From: Rhodospirillales bacterium
GTDB lineage: Bacteria > Pseudomonadota > Alphaproteobacteria > Rhodospirillales > JAPHRK01
Assembly: GCA_026196105.1 (NCBI GenBank)
Contig: JAPHRK010000033.1
Span: forward strand, 146,515-210,514
Reading direction: 5' to 3'
DNA: 64,000 nucleotides
Below the pieces are notes generated by a model, which was not told the origin of the DNA, did no database searches, and saw only the letters and a list, made by a program, of their open reading frames with translations. This document shows positions 34,762 through 43,931 of the stretch, piece by piece. Position 1 is the first letter of the stretch. Every line of letters starts with the position of its first letter. The translations under genes were made by a program, and so were the position numbers.

Positions 34762-35442
34762 TTGGTTAAGAAAAAAGGTCTTGATACTAGAACAAAAATG
34801 ATTTTGGTAGCTGAACGGATGTTTGCGGAAATGGGCGTGTATGCTATTTCCCTTCGCCAAATCAATATTGAGGCAGGACAAAGGAATGGCTCCGCGCTTC
34901 ACTATCATTTCGGTTCCCGTGAAGGCCTTATTTCAGCGATTTTTGAATACCGTATGGAGCCAATCAATCAAATACGATTGGAACTTCTTGAAGAAGTAAA
35001 GGATCAGGCATCTCCAGATTTACCTGATCTGAAATCATTAATGGGTGCTTTATTAATTCCAGGTACTGCGCACCTAAAAACTCCTGGTAGTGTTACCCAT
35101 TTCAGCCGGTTCCTATCACAAGCAGCGAACACCTACTCAGATAAAATTCAAGAGTTGATGGATAACAAACATAACTCTGGTGCTCGGGAAATAAGACGCT
35201 TATTTCGTTCTGCCCTTAGGGACCTCCCTGAGCCAATCATTAAGCAAAGGGGCATGATAGCCGAGCAGTCTTTGATTCAAACCTATGCCGCTTTTGAAGC
35301 CTTAAAAGAAGAAAAAGGTGAAGCTGTTGGAATAGAGGACTATGATTTGATGGTCGCCAACCTATCGGATTGTATATACGCTCTGCTCACGGCTCCTGTT
35401 TCAGAAAAAACTAAACAAGCTGCTGACAAACTTGTCGGCTAA
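34762..35442 (+). CDS. TetR-family transcriptional regulator
   Basis: A 226-residue regulator. Helix-turn-helix over about residues 10-55: TKMILVAERMFAEMGVYAIS, then GSALHYHFGSREGLISAIF. The C-terminal part looks like the TetR_C domain common among regulators of acyl-CoA genes. The start is TTG at 34762 with GAAGGG about 8 bases upstream; the next ATG (residue 13) would cut into helix 1. Divergent from the PimCD-like dehydrogenase genes with a palindrome between, so it probably represses them. Confidence 0.9.
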   Translation: MVKKKGLDTRTKMILVAERMFAEMGVYAISLRQINIEAGQRNGSALHYHFGSREGLISAIFEYRMEPINQIRLELLEEVKDQASPDLPDLKSLMGALLIPGTAHLKTPGSVTHFSRFLSQAANTYSDKIQELMDNKHNSGAREIRRLFRSALRDLPEPIIKQRGMIAEQSLIQTYAAFEALKEEKGEAVGIEDYDLMVANLSDCIYALLTAPVSEKTKQAADKLVG

Positions 35443-35477
35443 CTGCTTAGTAAGGGCAATTAACATAGTATTTTTTA

Positions 35478-36146
35478 TTATTCAGTTTGAGCATCATCGC
35501 CAAAGTCACCACTTTGGCCACCGCTTAAACCGTTATCGAGAAGTTTTGGGCTGTTCTTTTTATAAGTCGCGATGATCTCTTCATAGGGGACATCCGCAAA
35601 TGAGCCACGATCTTTCACATATTCCATATGCTTACGTTCATCTTCATCGTAGGGATGAAAGATTGAATCTTCCAAGCCATTGAACTCCAAAGGCTTAACC
35701 CGGAATTTATCACATAGTTTTTTGTTAAAAGCTGGCGTGGCCTTTACCCATTTACCTTTTAGATAAAACTCCGTAAAGGCGTGCCATTGCATCAAGTCCC
35801 CCCCGTTGAGTTCGCGAAGGCGGGGGGTATTGAGGTGGTTTTCTACATCAGCAAATCCTATCCGAGAAGGAATACCGACGGCTCGACCACAAGCTGCAAG
35901 CAAGGAAGCCTTCGATGCGCAAAATCCCCACCCTTGTTCCAATACTGTGCTTGCTCGGTAAACACCTTGTTTGCCGAAATCAAGGTAAGGGGTGTAATGA
36001 ATACCATCTCTAATTTTGTAATAGAGCTTCAGAGCCTTATCTAGATCTGTTGTTGCGTCCCCAATGGCTTCGTTTGCGTATTCTTTAATGGCTTCAGAAT
36101 CGCTGTCAATGAAGCTTGCAGGCTGTAAATAAGTCTCTTCGGTCAT
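35478..36146 (-). CDS. Transglutaminase-like (cysteine peptidase fold) protein
   Basis: A 222-residue cytoplasmic protein with the bacterial transglutaminase-like core. The catalytic Cys76 is in QGWGFCASKASLLAACGRA, followed by the typical GIPSRIGFADV strand, and His122 in QWHAFTEFYLKGKWVKATPAF. The third residue, usually Asp of a DPT-type motif, is not present in that form (ATPAFN here), so the catalytic triad may be altered. TGGAGA precedes the ATG. Same strand as the transaldolase gene, 21 bp behind it, thus co-transcribed, although a functional link is not obvious. Confidence 0.88.
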   Translation of the reverse strand: MTEETYLQPASFIDSDSEAIKEYANEAIGDATTDLDKALKLYYKIRDGIHYTPYLDFGKQGVYRASTVLEQGWGFCASKASLLAACGRAVGIPSRIGFADVENHLNTPRLRELNGGDLMQWHAFTEFYLKGKWVKATPAFNKKLCDKFRVKPLEFNGLEDSIFHPYDEDERKHMEYVKDRGSFADVPYEEIIATYKKNSPKLLDNGLSGGQSGDFGDDAQTE

Positions 36147-36167
36147 AATGTTCTCCAGGAAAAACGA

Positions 36168-36821
36168 TTACAAAATAGATTGTCCAGTTTTTTTCCAATC
36201 GGCCAAGAAGTCTTCTAGACCTTTGTCAGTGAGCGGATGTTTGAACATTTGCCATATTGCTTTAGGGGGCGCTGTTATAACATCTGCGCCGAGCTTGCCA
36301 GATTCAACAATGTGTAATGGGCTGCGAACAGAGGCGACAAGAACTTGCGTGTCAAATTCATAGTTGCCGTAGATATTGACTATATCTTCAATCAGTTGCA
36401 GGCCATCAAGAGACAGGTCGTCTAAACGCCCTACAAAGGGAGAGATGAAGGTTGCACCTGCTTTTGCTGCGAGGATGGCTTGAGCTGCTGAGAAGCAAAG
36501 GGTAACGTTAACCATAGTCCCTTCATCGCTCAATGTTTTACAGGCTTTAATTCCATTTTCAGTCAAGGGAACTTTAACGGTTACATTGTCGGCTATTTTA
36601 GCAAGCTTCCGGCCTTCTTTGATCATACCGTCATAATCTGTGGCTGTTACTTCGGCGCTCACAGGGCCATCGATTAAATCGCAAATTTCTTTAACTGTAG
36701 AAACAAAATCTCGACCTGTTTTAGCAATTAAGCTTGGGTTTGTGGTTACGCCATCAACAAGGCCCACGTCATTGAGTTTAGTAATTTCATCTAAATCAGC
36801 GGTATCAACAAAAAACTTCAT
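36168..36821 (-). CDS. fsa: Transaldolase / fructose-6-phosphate aldolase family
   Basis: A 217-residue short transaldolase (the MipB/TalC group). [13 protein letters not shown] carries Asp6, [13 protein letters not shown] follows, and the Schiff-base lysine is Lys83 in [19 protein letters not shown] and [20 protein letters not shown] complete the pattern. It either exchanges dihydroxyacetone units in the pentose phosphate pathway or cleaves fructose-6-phosphate; the two activities cannot be told apart by length alone, so the symbol is tentative. A strong GGAGGGG site precedes ATG. First gene of a two-gene unit with the transglutaminase-like gene. Confidence 0.92.
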   Translation of the reverse strand: MKFFVDTADLDEITKLNDVGLVDGVTTNPSLIAKTGRDFVSTVKEICDLIDGPVSAEVTATDYDGMIKEGRKLAKIADNVTVKVPLTENGIKACKTLSDEGTMVNVTLCFSAAQAILAAKAGATFISPFVGRLDDLSLDGLQLIEDIVNIYGNYEFDTQVLVASVRSPLHIVESGKLGADVITAPPKAIWQMFKHPLTDKGLEDFLADWKKTGQSIL

Positions 36822-36910
36822 TATCCCCTCCGGATGTGGATAGATTGTTATTTAGCTCAATAAATCTCATACTGTGAGAGAACAAGCAAAAGGAAATGGA
36901 GGTAAACCTC

Positions 36911-37321
36911 ATGATTTTCCATAAGCCATTTTTCTTCAGAGCAGATGAAGGCGAAAAAGTAACGATAAAACCGCGAACAAAAGGCCTAGTTAAACCTGAA
37001 GAAGAAAAATTATTTTGTAAGAATTGTGGTCAATGGATCACTTCAGGCCCTTGGCGCATTGCTGTGAATGGTGAGCATGAGCACATATTTTTCAATCCTG
37101 CTGGGGTGGTTTTCAAAATTGGTTGTTTTAAAGAAGCGCCAGGGACTATCAGAGTTGGGAAATCCAGCGATGAGTTTACTTGGTTCAGGAACCATGTATG
37201 GCAGATTGTGATCTGTAACGAATGTGAAACCCACTTAGGATGGTTTTTTTCAGAAGCGAAGATGTCCTCCGTTTTCTTTGGCCTAATTTTACCGAAATTA
37301 ACATCAAAGAAGTTGCTTTAA
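36911..37321 (+). CDS. CULT-domain (cereblon-like) protein
   Basis: A 136-residue protein consisting almost wholly of a CULT domain, the thalidomide-binding fold of eukaryotic cereblon also known from bacterial single-domain proteins such as that of Magnetospirillum gryphiswaldense. Zinc ligands: Cys36 and Cys39 (FCKNCGQW), Cys102 and Cys105 (ICNECETHLGW). The aromatic cage Trp91, Trp97 and Trp111 keeps the 6- and 14-residue spacing of human cereblon Trp380/386/400. FNPAGVVFKIGCF is the conserved loop. ATG 36911 has GGAGG 8 bases upstream; ATG 36896 is part of that site. The natural ligand in bacteria is unknown. Confidence 0.88.
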   Translation: MIFHKPFFFRADEGEKVTIKPRTKGLVKPEEEKLFCKNCGQWITSGPWRIAVNGEHEHIFFNPAGVVFKIGCFKEAPGTIRVGKSSDEFTWFRNHVWQIVICNECETHLGWFFSEAKMSSVFFGLILPKLTSKKLL

Positions 37322-37322
37322 A

Positions 37323-39746
37323 TCAAACTTTCTTTAGGGCCTTATCAATAGTGCTAATGGTTTCTATGACGTTTATTGGTTTAGTCAAATAGTCAGTGAA
37401 ACCTGCTGCAAGTCCTCGTTCAATATCTTTTTCTAAAGCATTTGCACTGACGGCGATGACGGGGGTTTTATTTAATCGTTCATTTTCTTTGATTCGCTCA
37501 AGAGCTTGAAAACCGTCCATACCGGGGAGGTTGATATCTAGAAGGATAAGAGTAGGGTTAAGGCTTTCAAGAATTTCAAGACCTTCCTCAGCACTTTCCG
37601 CCGTAAACATCTTACGGCCAAGTTTTGCTGTAATGATGGCTTCCATCAGCTTTAAATTTGCTTTGTTATCTTCAATGTATAAAATTTCACCAGAAGCATT
37701 AATATTCTCTATTTTATCTTCACGTGGTGCTGCTTTTGGTAATTGATTGATACGTGCCGCAAGTTCTAATTCTACCCAGAAAAGACTTCCTTCACCTATA
37801 GTGCTCTCGACCCCCATTTTCCCGCCCATGAGCTCAGTAAATTTTTCAGCAATGGTTAAGCCGATACCAGCACCTTCAATCGCTGATCCTTCGGCATCCA
37901 GGCGGTTGAAAGGTTGGAATATTTCAGAGAGTTTTGTTTCTTCAATTCCAAAACCAGTATCAGAAACAAAAAAGCGGACATGGTTTTCGTCTATTCTCGT
38001 GGCGGAAACCTTAACCTGACCCTCAGTCTTGTTATATTTAATTGCGTTTGAAATCAAGTTAACGAAAACTTGCTTTAACCGTGTGAAATCCCCCCTCACT
38101 GAGGGGATTAAAGCCAAAGCTTCCCAATCAATGATTACTGTTATGTTTGCCTTATCTGCGATCGGGGTTACCAGGCTTTCACTCTGTTTTAAAACCTCAG
38201 TTGGGTTTATAGGTTCTAAAGTTAGCTGGATAGTTCCAGCCTCGATTTTTGAAAGGTCAAGAACCTCATTAATGAGTTCAAGTAGGTGATCTCCGGCTGA
38301 TAGGATATGGGCAATGTAGAGATCACTTTTTGCAGGGTCAGGATGGTCTCGGTTTAAATCCAAAAGTTGGGCAAATCCCAGGATACCATTTAGCGGTGTT
38401 CGTAATTCATGGCTCATACGAGAAAGAAATTCAGACTTAGCTAAATTGGCTTTTTCGGCTTCATCTTTTGCGGCCATGAATTCTTGAGTTCTTTCAAGTA
38501 CTCTTTGTTCCAACTCTTCATGGGTTTGCTCTAATTCAGCCTGCACCTGTTTCATCTGAGTAACATCTGTCTGAACGCTAACACGGTCTCCTAGTCCTGT
38601 TCTGCGCTCCCGGATAAGAATATGACGTCCATCAGCCATATGGATGGTGAAGGTTTCTTGAGATTCCTGGGTTGCTCCCTTAACACGCTCTTCAAAATAA
38701 GCTTGTTGGTCTTTTTCTGACCCAGCGATAATATTTCGTTCCACGTCAATGTACCCAAGTTCAACAAAATGTGTACCAGGTGCGACTTCTTCTTCTGTAT
38801 ATTGGTAAAGGTCCTTGAACCTGTCGTTACACAAAACCAATTGATCATTGGAGTCATAGAGTACAAAAGACTCAGGGATGCTTTCGACAGCTTCTTTAAG
38901 CCTACTCTGGTTTCGGCGACTAATAAGCTGGGACTGAAGGACAGAGCGAAGGGCGAGGGTAAGGGCTATAATTGCGAGGAGCATAATAAAAAATGCAAAG
39001 TTCTCGACACGAACAATGCCGTTGGGCGTGAGATTAACTATCCACCCTTGACCAGCAATAAGTATAGGAGTCTGTGTGGCGAACTCATCACGTCCGTCGT
39101 CCTCGCCAAGTTGAAAAAATACTTTGCCATTCGCATGAATAGAAAGATGATAATCCCCCCCCATTCCTGTTATGAACAATTGGTTCATAAGCGATGTCAA
39201 ATTAAATACGGCATTAATATACCCTGTGAGTTTCCCACCTGAGAACACAGGGTAATAGATAACAAACCCTTCGCCCCCTTGTGCTAGATTAATAGGGGGG
39301 GTCGCCGTTGGCTGTTGTGATTGGAATGCCCTCTCAATAGCTTTTGCTGAAGGAGGTATTTTTTTTAAATCCAGATTAAGGGCTGGTTTATTATCTTCTT
39401 CAGGGACAATTATTCGTATGATTTTGTTCGTATCCACCCAATTTATAGCCTGAAAGCCTGGAAATTTATTTTGCAAAGCTACAGAATGATTTTTAAAATA
39501 AATATCGCGTTCATTCTCCGTTTTTTCTGCAACTTCTTTGACAAGAAGCTCAATACTGTTTGTCCGGGCTTTGACGAATTCTTCAATGCGAGCCGAAAAC
39601 TGTTTGGCAGCAAAAGCAGTTTGTTGGCGGATAGATTTTTCATTTTGTTGGACGACGTTTAGCCAGGCAGTTCCAATTAACAATGTCAGCAGAACAAACA
39701 CAGCCATTGCTGTTCGACTCGGATTGTTAAGGAATATGGCACTCAT
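37323..39746 (-). CDS. Hybrid histidine kinase with CHASE sensor, PAS and receiver
   Basis: An 807-residue membrane sensor. TM1 at about 11-30, an extracytoplasmic CHASE-type domain (about 45-240, including [21 protein letters not shown] and [19 protein letters not shown]), TM2 near 255-275, a PAS domain ([20 protein letters not shown]), coiled coil, His[22 protein letters not shown] with His near 444, HATPase ([20 protein letters not shown]), and a receiver with [11 protein letters not shown] as phosphoacceptor motif. Paralogue of the kinases at 29069 and 46645. It is convergent with the CULT gene, one base apart. CHASE domains bind small ligands; the ligand here is unknown. Confidence 0.94.
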   Translation of the reverse strand: MSAIFLNNPSRTAMAVFVLLTLLIGTAWLNVVQQNEKSIRQQTAFAAKQFSARIEEFVKARTNSIELLVKEVAEKTENERDIYFKNHSVALQNKFPGFQAINWVDTNKIIRIIVPEEDNKPALNLDLKKIPPSAKAIERAFQSQQPTATPPINLAQGGEGFVIYYPVFSGGKLTGYINAVFNLTSLMNQLFITGMGGDYHLSIHANGKVFFQLGEDDGRDEFATQTPILIAGQGWIVNLTPNGIVRVENFAFFIMLLAIIALTLALRSVLQSQLISRRNQSRLKEAVESIPESFVLYDSNDQLVLCNDRFKDLYQYTEEEVAPGTHFVELGYIDVERNIIAGSEKDQQAYFEERVKGATQESQETFTIHMADGRHILIRERRTGLGDRVSVQTDVTQMKQVQAELEQTHEELEQRVLERTQEFMAAKDEAEKANLAKSEFLSRMSHELRTPLNGILGFAQLLDLNRDHPDPAKSDLYIAHILSAGDHLLELINEVLDLSKIEAGTIQLTLEPINPTEVLKQSESLVTPIADKANITVIIDWEALALIPSVRGDFTRLKQVFVNLISNAIKYNKTEGQVKVSATRIDENHVRFFVSDTGFGIEETKLSEIFQPFNRLDAEGSAIEGAGIGLTIAEKFTELMGGKMGVESTIGEGSLFWVELELAARINQLPKAAPREDKIENINASGEILYIEDNKANLKLMEAIITAKLGRKMFTAESAEEGLEILESLNPTLILLDINLPGMDGFQALERIKENERLNKTPVIAVSANALEKDIERGLAAGFTDYLTKPINVIETISTIDKALKKV

Positions 39747-39963
39747 GTAACTTTGCCTTGCCTGAAATTATTATTTTTGTTTATGAGGCCCCTGTTAAGA
39801 CCTTCAGAATTTTGCTGTTTTTCAATATTGCCTCACATGGGATTTCAGTTCAAAAGAAAAACCCGATAAATGTGAAAAATCATAGAGATTGTATAGTTTA
39901 ATTTGGCTCACTGTAAAAGCAGCGTTATGATAAAATCTAGATCACTTATAGAAAGAAAACCCT

Positions 39964-40407
39964 TTGGCATTACCTGAACCATACGTATCCCCAAGGAAGA
40001 AACCAAAGCGAAGGAATCGTTCCGTTATAATGATGATAGCCTTTATGGTTGTTGTTGTAGGGATAAACTTCACGGTGGTTAAGTATGCCACGGGTACGAA
40101 AGATATTGAGATGGTGCCGGACCCGGTCTTTTATTCTGAAGGGAAACAAGGGGACTCTTACAAAGGGCGATTGCGTTTGTCATACAAAACAAAAAGTGGC
40201 AAGGTTTTAAAAGGGATGAGGATAATTGCCGTTTTTGCCCTTCCGAGCAGAAATAATCTCACTTTCGAGCACCGAGTTCCTAAAATTGATGATGGTGTCT
40301 ATGAAACGAGTGTTGATTTCCCATACCCTGGACAATGGGAAGTAAGACTGTACGCCTCAAAAGGTCTAGCAAATTCTGAAAGCATTATGGATTTGGATGT
40401 AAAGTAA
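39964..40407 (+). CDS. FixH-like membrane protein
   Basis: A 147-residue protein with a basic Pro/Arg-rich N terminus (PRKKPKRRNR), one membrane helix at about 21-39 (VIMMIAFMVVVVGINFTVV), and an outward domain ending in DFPYPGQWEVRLYA, a beta-sandwich pattern like FixH. FixH proteins help build cbb3 oxidase with FixG, FixI and FixS, but none of those genes is here, so this is either a stand-alone paralogue or only fold-related. The start is TTG at 39964, weakly supported. Confidence 0.65.
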   Translation: MALPEPYVSPRKKPKRRNRSVIMMIAFMVVVVGINFTVVKYATGTKDIEMVPDPVFYSEGKQGDSYKGRLRLSYKTKSGKVLKGMRIIAVFALPSRNNLTFEHRVPKIDDGVYETSVDFPYPGQWEVRLYASKGLANSESIMDLDVK

Positions 40408-40427
40408 CTAGTTTTTACTGAATTAAA

Positions 40428-42674
40428 TCAAGTTTTTTTACACCAGAATTGGTACATACCCCTGAAAGTATCAGGGTTCTCTAGTTCGAATTTATGCCAC
40501 ATAGAAAGAGATGTTAGAGCTTTTCTATTGCGATGGATTTTTCTGAATTTGTTGAGGGCTTTAGGGCTTTGAAACTCAAACCCTAAAAACTCTAGCTTGA
40601 GTATTTTCAGAGCCTCTTTGATCTGCAGCAATGTAAAACGATGTTCTTGGACATGGAAAAGAAGATCACGGCATTCACTCAGGCTAAAGAAATCTTTCGC
40701 TGTGCATAACTCAGCCATTTTTTGATCCCCATCCTCAGCCATGACAGCAATGTCATGGCGATATTGGCGAATGCCTTCTGGAGTAGAGGGATAATTCTTA
40801 TCGGCGATCAGGGATCGTCCATGAACGACATCTTGACGGGCTGTTTCACTATATAAGGCTATCATCATGACTCCTCCCGGTTTCAAGAGATCAGTCAAAA
40901 TACGCCAGCCAACTAATGGGTCACCAAGGTGGTGAAGAACTCCGGCGCTTTCGACCACATCAAATTGTCGATCAAGCTTCCCGAGTTCCATGATATCGGC
41001 TTGGTAATACTCAATATTTGATATACCTAACTCGTGCGTTTTTCTTTTGGCATAGGAAAGACTGCTGAGACTTAAGTCCAAAGCGAGTACTTTCGAATTT
41101 GAGAATCTGGAGGCTGTTCCAATAGGATGTTGGCCTGTTCCACAACCTGCAACTAAGATTTCAGGATTTGCTGGGGGACGATATTTTCCCAAATCAAACC
41201 TCATAGGATCCCCTTTTAGGATGGTGTCGATCCTCTCACCTGTGTCTCGTACATTTGTTTTTACCCAACGCGGGTATGGGTTTTCCTCATATTGAGCTTG
41301 GACTTCCTGGGAAACAGTATCTTGGATGGAAGTTAAGGATGCAATTTTCGAACGCAAAGATTGCTCTTGAGCGGGTTCAATAATATGCCGTTTGATAACT
41401 TCCTGAACACTTTCTGGCCAGTCAGCATTACGTACCTCTTTTGCCCATGGAAAATTAAAAAGAGGTCTGTAGGCGCTTAGAATTACGAGTAAATTTTTAG
41501 GTACCTTCTTTTTTTCGTTAATCAGTTTTGTAACCTGCTGTTCAAGGATTACAATGTCAGCAGTTTCATCGGCTGTTTCATAAAAGACGAACTCATTTGT
41601 GAAACATTGTAGGGCCAATGCTGTCAAAAAGGGAGTGCACTCTTCTGCTGCGTCACCTTGCAATACTTCCTTCAACATTGCGTGGCGCATAAAGGTGAGC
41701 ATTCGCTCAATCTCTAGGTTACCAACTGGGCTAAGAGAAATAACTTTGAGGAAGAGTGGTATTTCAGAAAGTTGTTCAGCCATTCCTTCGTTAGAAATAA
41801 CACCTTTTCTTCTACTTTCCTTTGTATGTTTGAGAATATTTGAAAAGGAAGGAAGAAGGCGCAAAGCTCTGATGACTAAGATTGCCAAGCGGGAAGGGCG
41901 CACTGAGCGACGTTCAAAAAGTTGTAATAAGTCGCTGACTAATCGCTCATCTATCTCAGTGAATGAAAGCTCTTCAAGGGTAATTAACAAGCTTGTCCAG
42001 AATTGTTCGTTTTTGGGGCTCAGCGCAACGGCCCGCCGTTGACAGGCAAGAGCATTATGGAAGTTCCCAAGCTCTCCAAACACGATGGCCAGATTATTAT
42101 GAACATCTGCGAGCTGTGGGTTTATAGCTAGAGCTCTTTGGTAGCTAGTGGCAGCATCAGTGAGTTTCCCTAGTTCTTTAAAAGCGTTCCCTAGATTAAA
42201 GTGTGCTTCTAGGAAATTAGGGTTTATGGCAAGGGCCTTGCGGTAGCTGGCAATGGCTCTTGTGGCTTCCTGCATATCTAAAAGGGCATTGCCAAGGTTG
42301 CTATGGCTTTCAGCTGTATCTGGGCTAATCGAAAGGGCTTTACGAAAACAAGCCGCGGCCTCCTTTGGTTTGCCAAGGCTCAGATGAGCTAATCCTAGAT
42401 TGCTATGAGCTTCAGCGTAACGGGGATTAATTTTAAGTGCTTTCGTGATTAGATCGATGGCCTGGGCACTGTTCCCGTTTTGGTGGGCGGTGACCCCAAG
42501 TAAGTGCAATGCGATTGGGTTGTCAGGCTGGGAGACTAAAATTTGCTGATAAATGGCTTCGGCCTTGGATAGTTGGGCCGAGCTATGATGCTGAATAGCG
42601 GTATTGAGGAGTTGTTGGATTTCAGAGTCAGAAGGATTTTTTATCCCGCTGTCCTTGTTGCTTCCGCTATTCAT
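40428..42674 (-). CDS. TPR-repeat protein with C-terminal SAM-dependent methyltransferase
   Basis: About 748 residues. The first 230 hold at least six tetratricopeptide repeats in the classic form (NPRYAEAHSNLGLAHLSLGK, AIASYRKALAINPNFLEAHF and similar). A middle region of about 250 residues is unassigned helical sequence. The C-terminal methyltransferase begins near 500 with motif I ILVAGCGTGQHPIG, then VLALDLSLSSLSYAKRK and VVESAGVLHHLGDP. Similar TPR-methyltransferases are frequent in Rhodospirillales; they modify unknown targets, possibly proteins or glycans. ATG 42674 is preferred (AUAGG before it); GTG 42689 is the alternative. Confidence 0.87.
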   Translation of the reverse strand: MNSGSNKDSGIKNPSDSEIQQLLNTAIQHHSSAQLSKAEAIYQQILVSQPDNPIALHLLGVTAHQNGNSAQAIDLITKALKINPRYAEAHSNLGLAHLSLGKPKEAAACFRKALSISPDTAESHSNLGNALLDMQEATRAIASYRKALAINPNFLEAHFNLGNAFKELGKLTDAATSYQRALAINPQLADVHNNLAIVFGELGNFHNALACQRRAVALSPKNEQFWTSLLITLEELSFTEIDERLVSDLLQLFERRSVRPSRLAILVIRALRLLPSFSNILKHTKESRRKGVISNEGMAEQLSEIPLFLKVISLSPVGNLEIERMLTFMRHAMLKEVLQGDAAEECTPFLTALALQCFTNEFVFYETADETADIVILEQQVTKLINEKKKVPKNLLVILSAYRPLFNFPWAKEVRNADWPESVQEVIKRHIIEPAQEQSLRSKIASLTSIQDTVSQEVQAQYEENPYPRWVKTNVRDTGERIDTILKGDPMRFDLGKYRPPANPEILVAGCGTGQHPIGTASRFSNSKVLALDLSLSSLSYAKRKTHELGISNIEYYQADIMELGKLDRQFDVVESAGVLHHLGDPLVGWRILTDLLKPGGVMMIALYSETARQDVVHGRSLIADKNYPSTPEGIRQYRHDIAVMAEDGDQKMAELCTAKDFFSLSECRDLLFHVQEHRFTLLQIKEALKILKLEFLGFEFQSPKALNKFRKIHRNRKALTSLSMWHKFELENPDTFRGMYQFWCKKT

Positions 42675-42769
42675 TTTGCCTATTTCCACTATGGATATTC
42701 ATCAAAAAGGGACAATAAACAAGAAGGACACCAAATTAAAGCGTACACTTAGAGAGGCTGCTCTATATG

Positions 42770-43699
42770 TTATACCTCCATTAGAACTTTGACATGAACT
42801 CCTACTGAGGCAGCCAAGGCTGGAAGGTCGTAACCGCCTTCAAGGAGGGAGACGACGCGCCCATTGCAATAATTGGTGGAAAATTTCACAATCTCTGCTG
42901 ACAGCCATGCATAATCTGAAGTGGTATAGTTAAGTCCACCCATGAGGTCGCGTTGGTGGGCATCGAAACCAGCAGAAATAATGATGAGTTCGGGGTCAAA
43001 GTCTTTCAGGCGTGGGAGAACTTCATTGGTCCAGGCCTGTTGTAACTCTTCAGTTCCGCTGCCTGCATGTAATGGAACATTGATAATATTTTGGGCGGCC
43101 CCGGTTTCTTCTTTTGGGCCAGTTTGTGGATAGCCACCATCTTCATGGAGGGAGACGTAGCACAGATCAGGTTTATCCCAAAAAATTGACTGAACCCCAT
43201 TGCCATGGTGAACATCGAAATCAATGACAGCAACTCGCTTAACCCCATGAACTTCTTGGGCATGTAATGCTGCGATCGCGGCATTGTTAAACAGGCAAAA
43301 CCCCATGACTAAGCCTGCTTCGGCGTGGTGTCCAGGGGGACGGATGGCACAAAAAGCATTGCGAGCTTGCTTAGTCATCACGTCGTCAACTGCTTGGCAG
43401 GCGGCTCCAGCCGCATAAAGAGCTGCTTGAATAGACCCTGAAGAGATCACTGTATCTTCATCAAGTTCTACATGTTTCGGATATCCGTCGTAGGCTAGAA
43501 TTTTAGAAACATAATCGTTATTATGAGCCCGCTCTATTTGTTTCCGGGTTGCTGGACCGCTCTCAGTCCTTTGCAGAAAAGCAAAAGATTCCGTGCTTAA
43601 AATATTGTCTATGGTCCTTAGCCGTTCGCTGCATTCAGGATGACCATACCCAGTGTCATGTTCGAAACACTGGGAAGGCATATAGAGAAAAGTGGGCAT
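42770..43699 (-). CDS. Histone-deacetylase-family (acetoin utilisation-like) deacetylase
   Basis: A 309-residue zinc deacylase of the HDAC/AcuC/APAH superfamily, nearest in pattern to class II HDACs. RPPGHHAEAGLVMGFCLFNN gives the catalytic His pair, DFDVHHGNG the zinc Asp and His, SAGFDAHQRD the second zinc Asp, and LLEGGYDLPAL the transition-state Tyr. All key residues are intact. GAGGTCC lies before ATG. It is divergent from an acyl-CoA synthetase-GNAT fusion, suggesting that the two add and remove acyl groups on the same targets; polyamine or other small substrates are possible alternatives. Confidence 0.92.
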   Translation of the reverse strand: MPTFLYMPSQCFEHDTGYGHPECSERLRTIDNILSTESFAFLQRTESGPATRKQIERAHNNDYVSKILAYDGYPKHVELDEDTVISSGSIQAALYAAGAACQAVDDVMTKQARNAFCAIRPPGHHAEAGLVMGFCLFNNAAIAALHAQEVHGVKRVAVIDFDVHHGNGVQSIFWDKPDLCYVSLHEDGGYPQTGPKEETGAAQNIINVPLHAGSGTEELQQAWTNEVLPRLKDFDPELIIISAGFDAHQRDLMGGLNYTTSDYAWLSAEIVKFSTNYCNGRVVSLLEGGYDLPALAASVGVHVKVLMEV

Positions 43700-43800
43700 T
43701 TAAGGACCTCGTAATTTTTCCATTAAAAAGGGCATCCTGGTGATTATATCCAGAATGTTTCTAATGTTAAAAGTTATAAAGGATAGATCGCTAATTACCC

Positions 43801-43901
43801 TTGCATATGTTGCAATGCAACTATGCAAAAAAACCGTAACAAATAATTGAAATAATTGTAACTATTTTAAATAAATATGCCTATATATTGCACTGCACAA
43901 T
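43801..43901. promoter_or_regulatory. Palindromic TTGCA elements in the divergent deacetylase/acetyltransferase promoter
   Basis: At 43801-43828 a nested dyad: TTGCATA and GTTGCA on the left, TGCAAC and TATGCAA on the right, with one unpaired T. About 80 bp downstream, TTGCACTGCACAAT at 43888-43901 repeats the TTGCA-N-TGCA core and lies where it could overlap the promoter of the gene at 43932. TTGCAA-type repeats are known as sites of short-chain acyl-CoA regulators in alphaproteobacteria; a link here is inference. Confidence 0.6.
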
Positions 43902-43931
43902 TTTTTAAATAACCTTGAGATAGAAGCCGCC

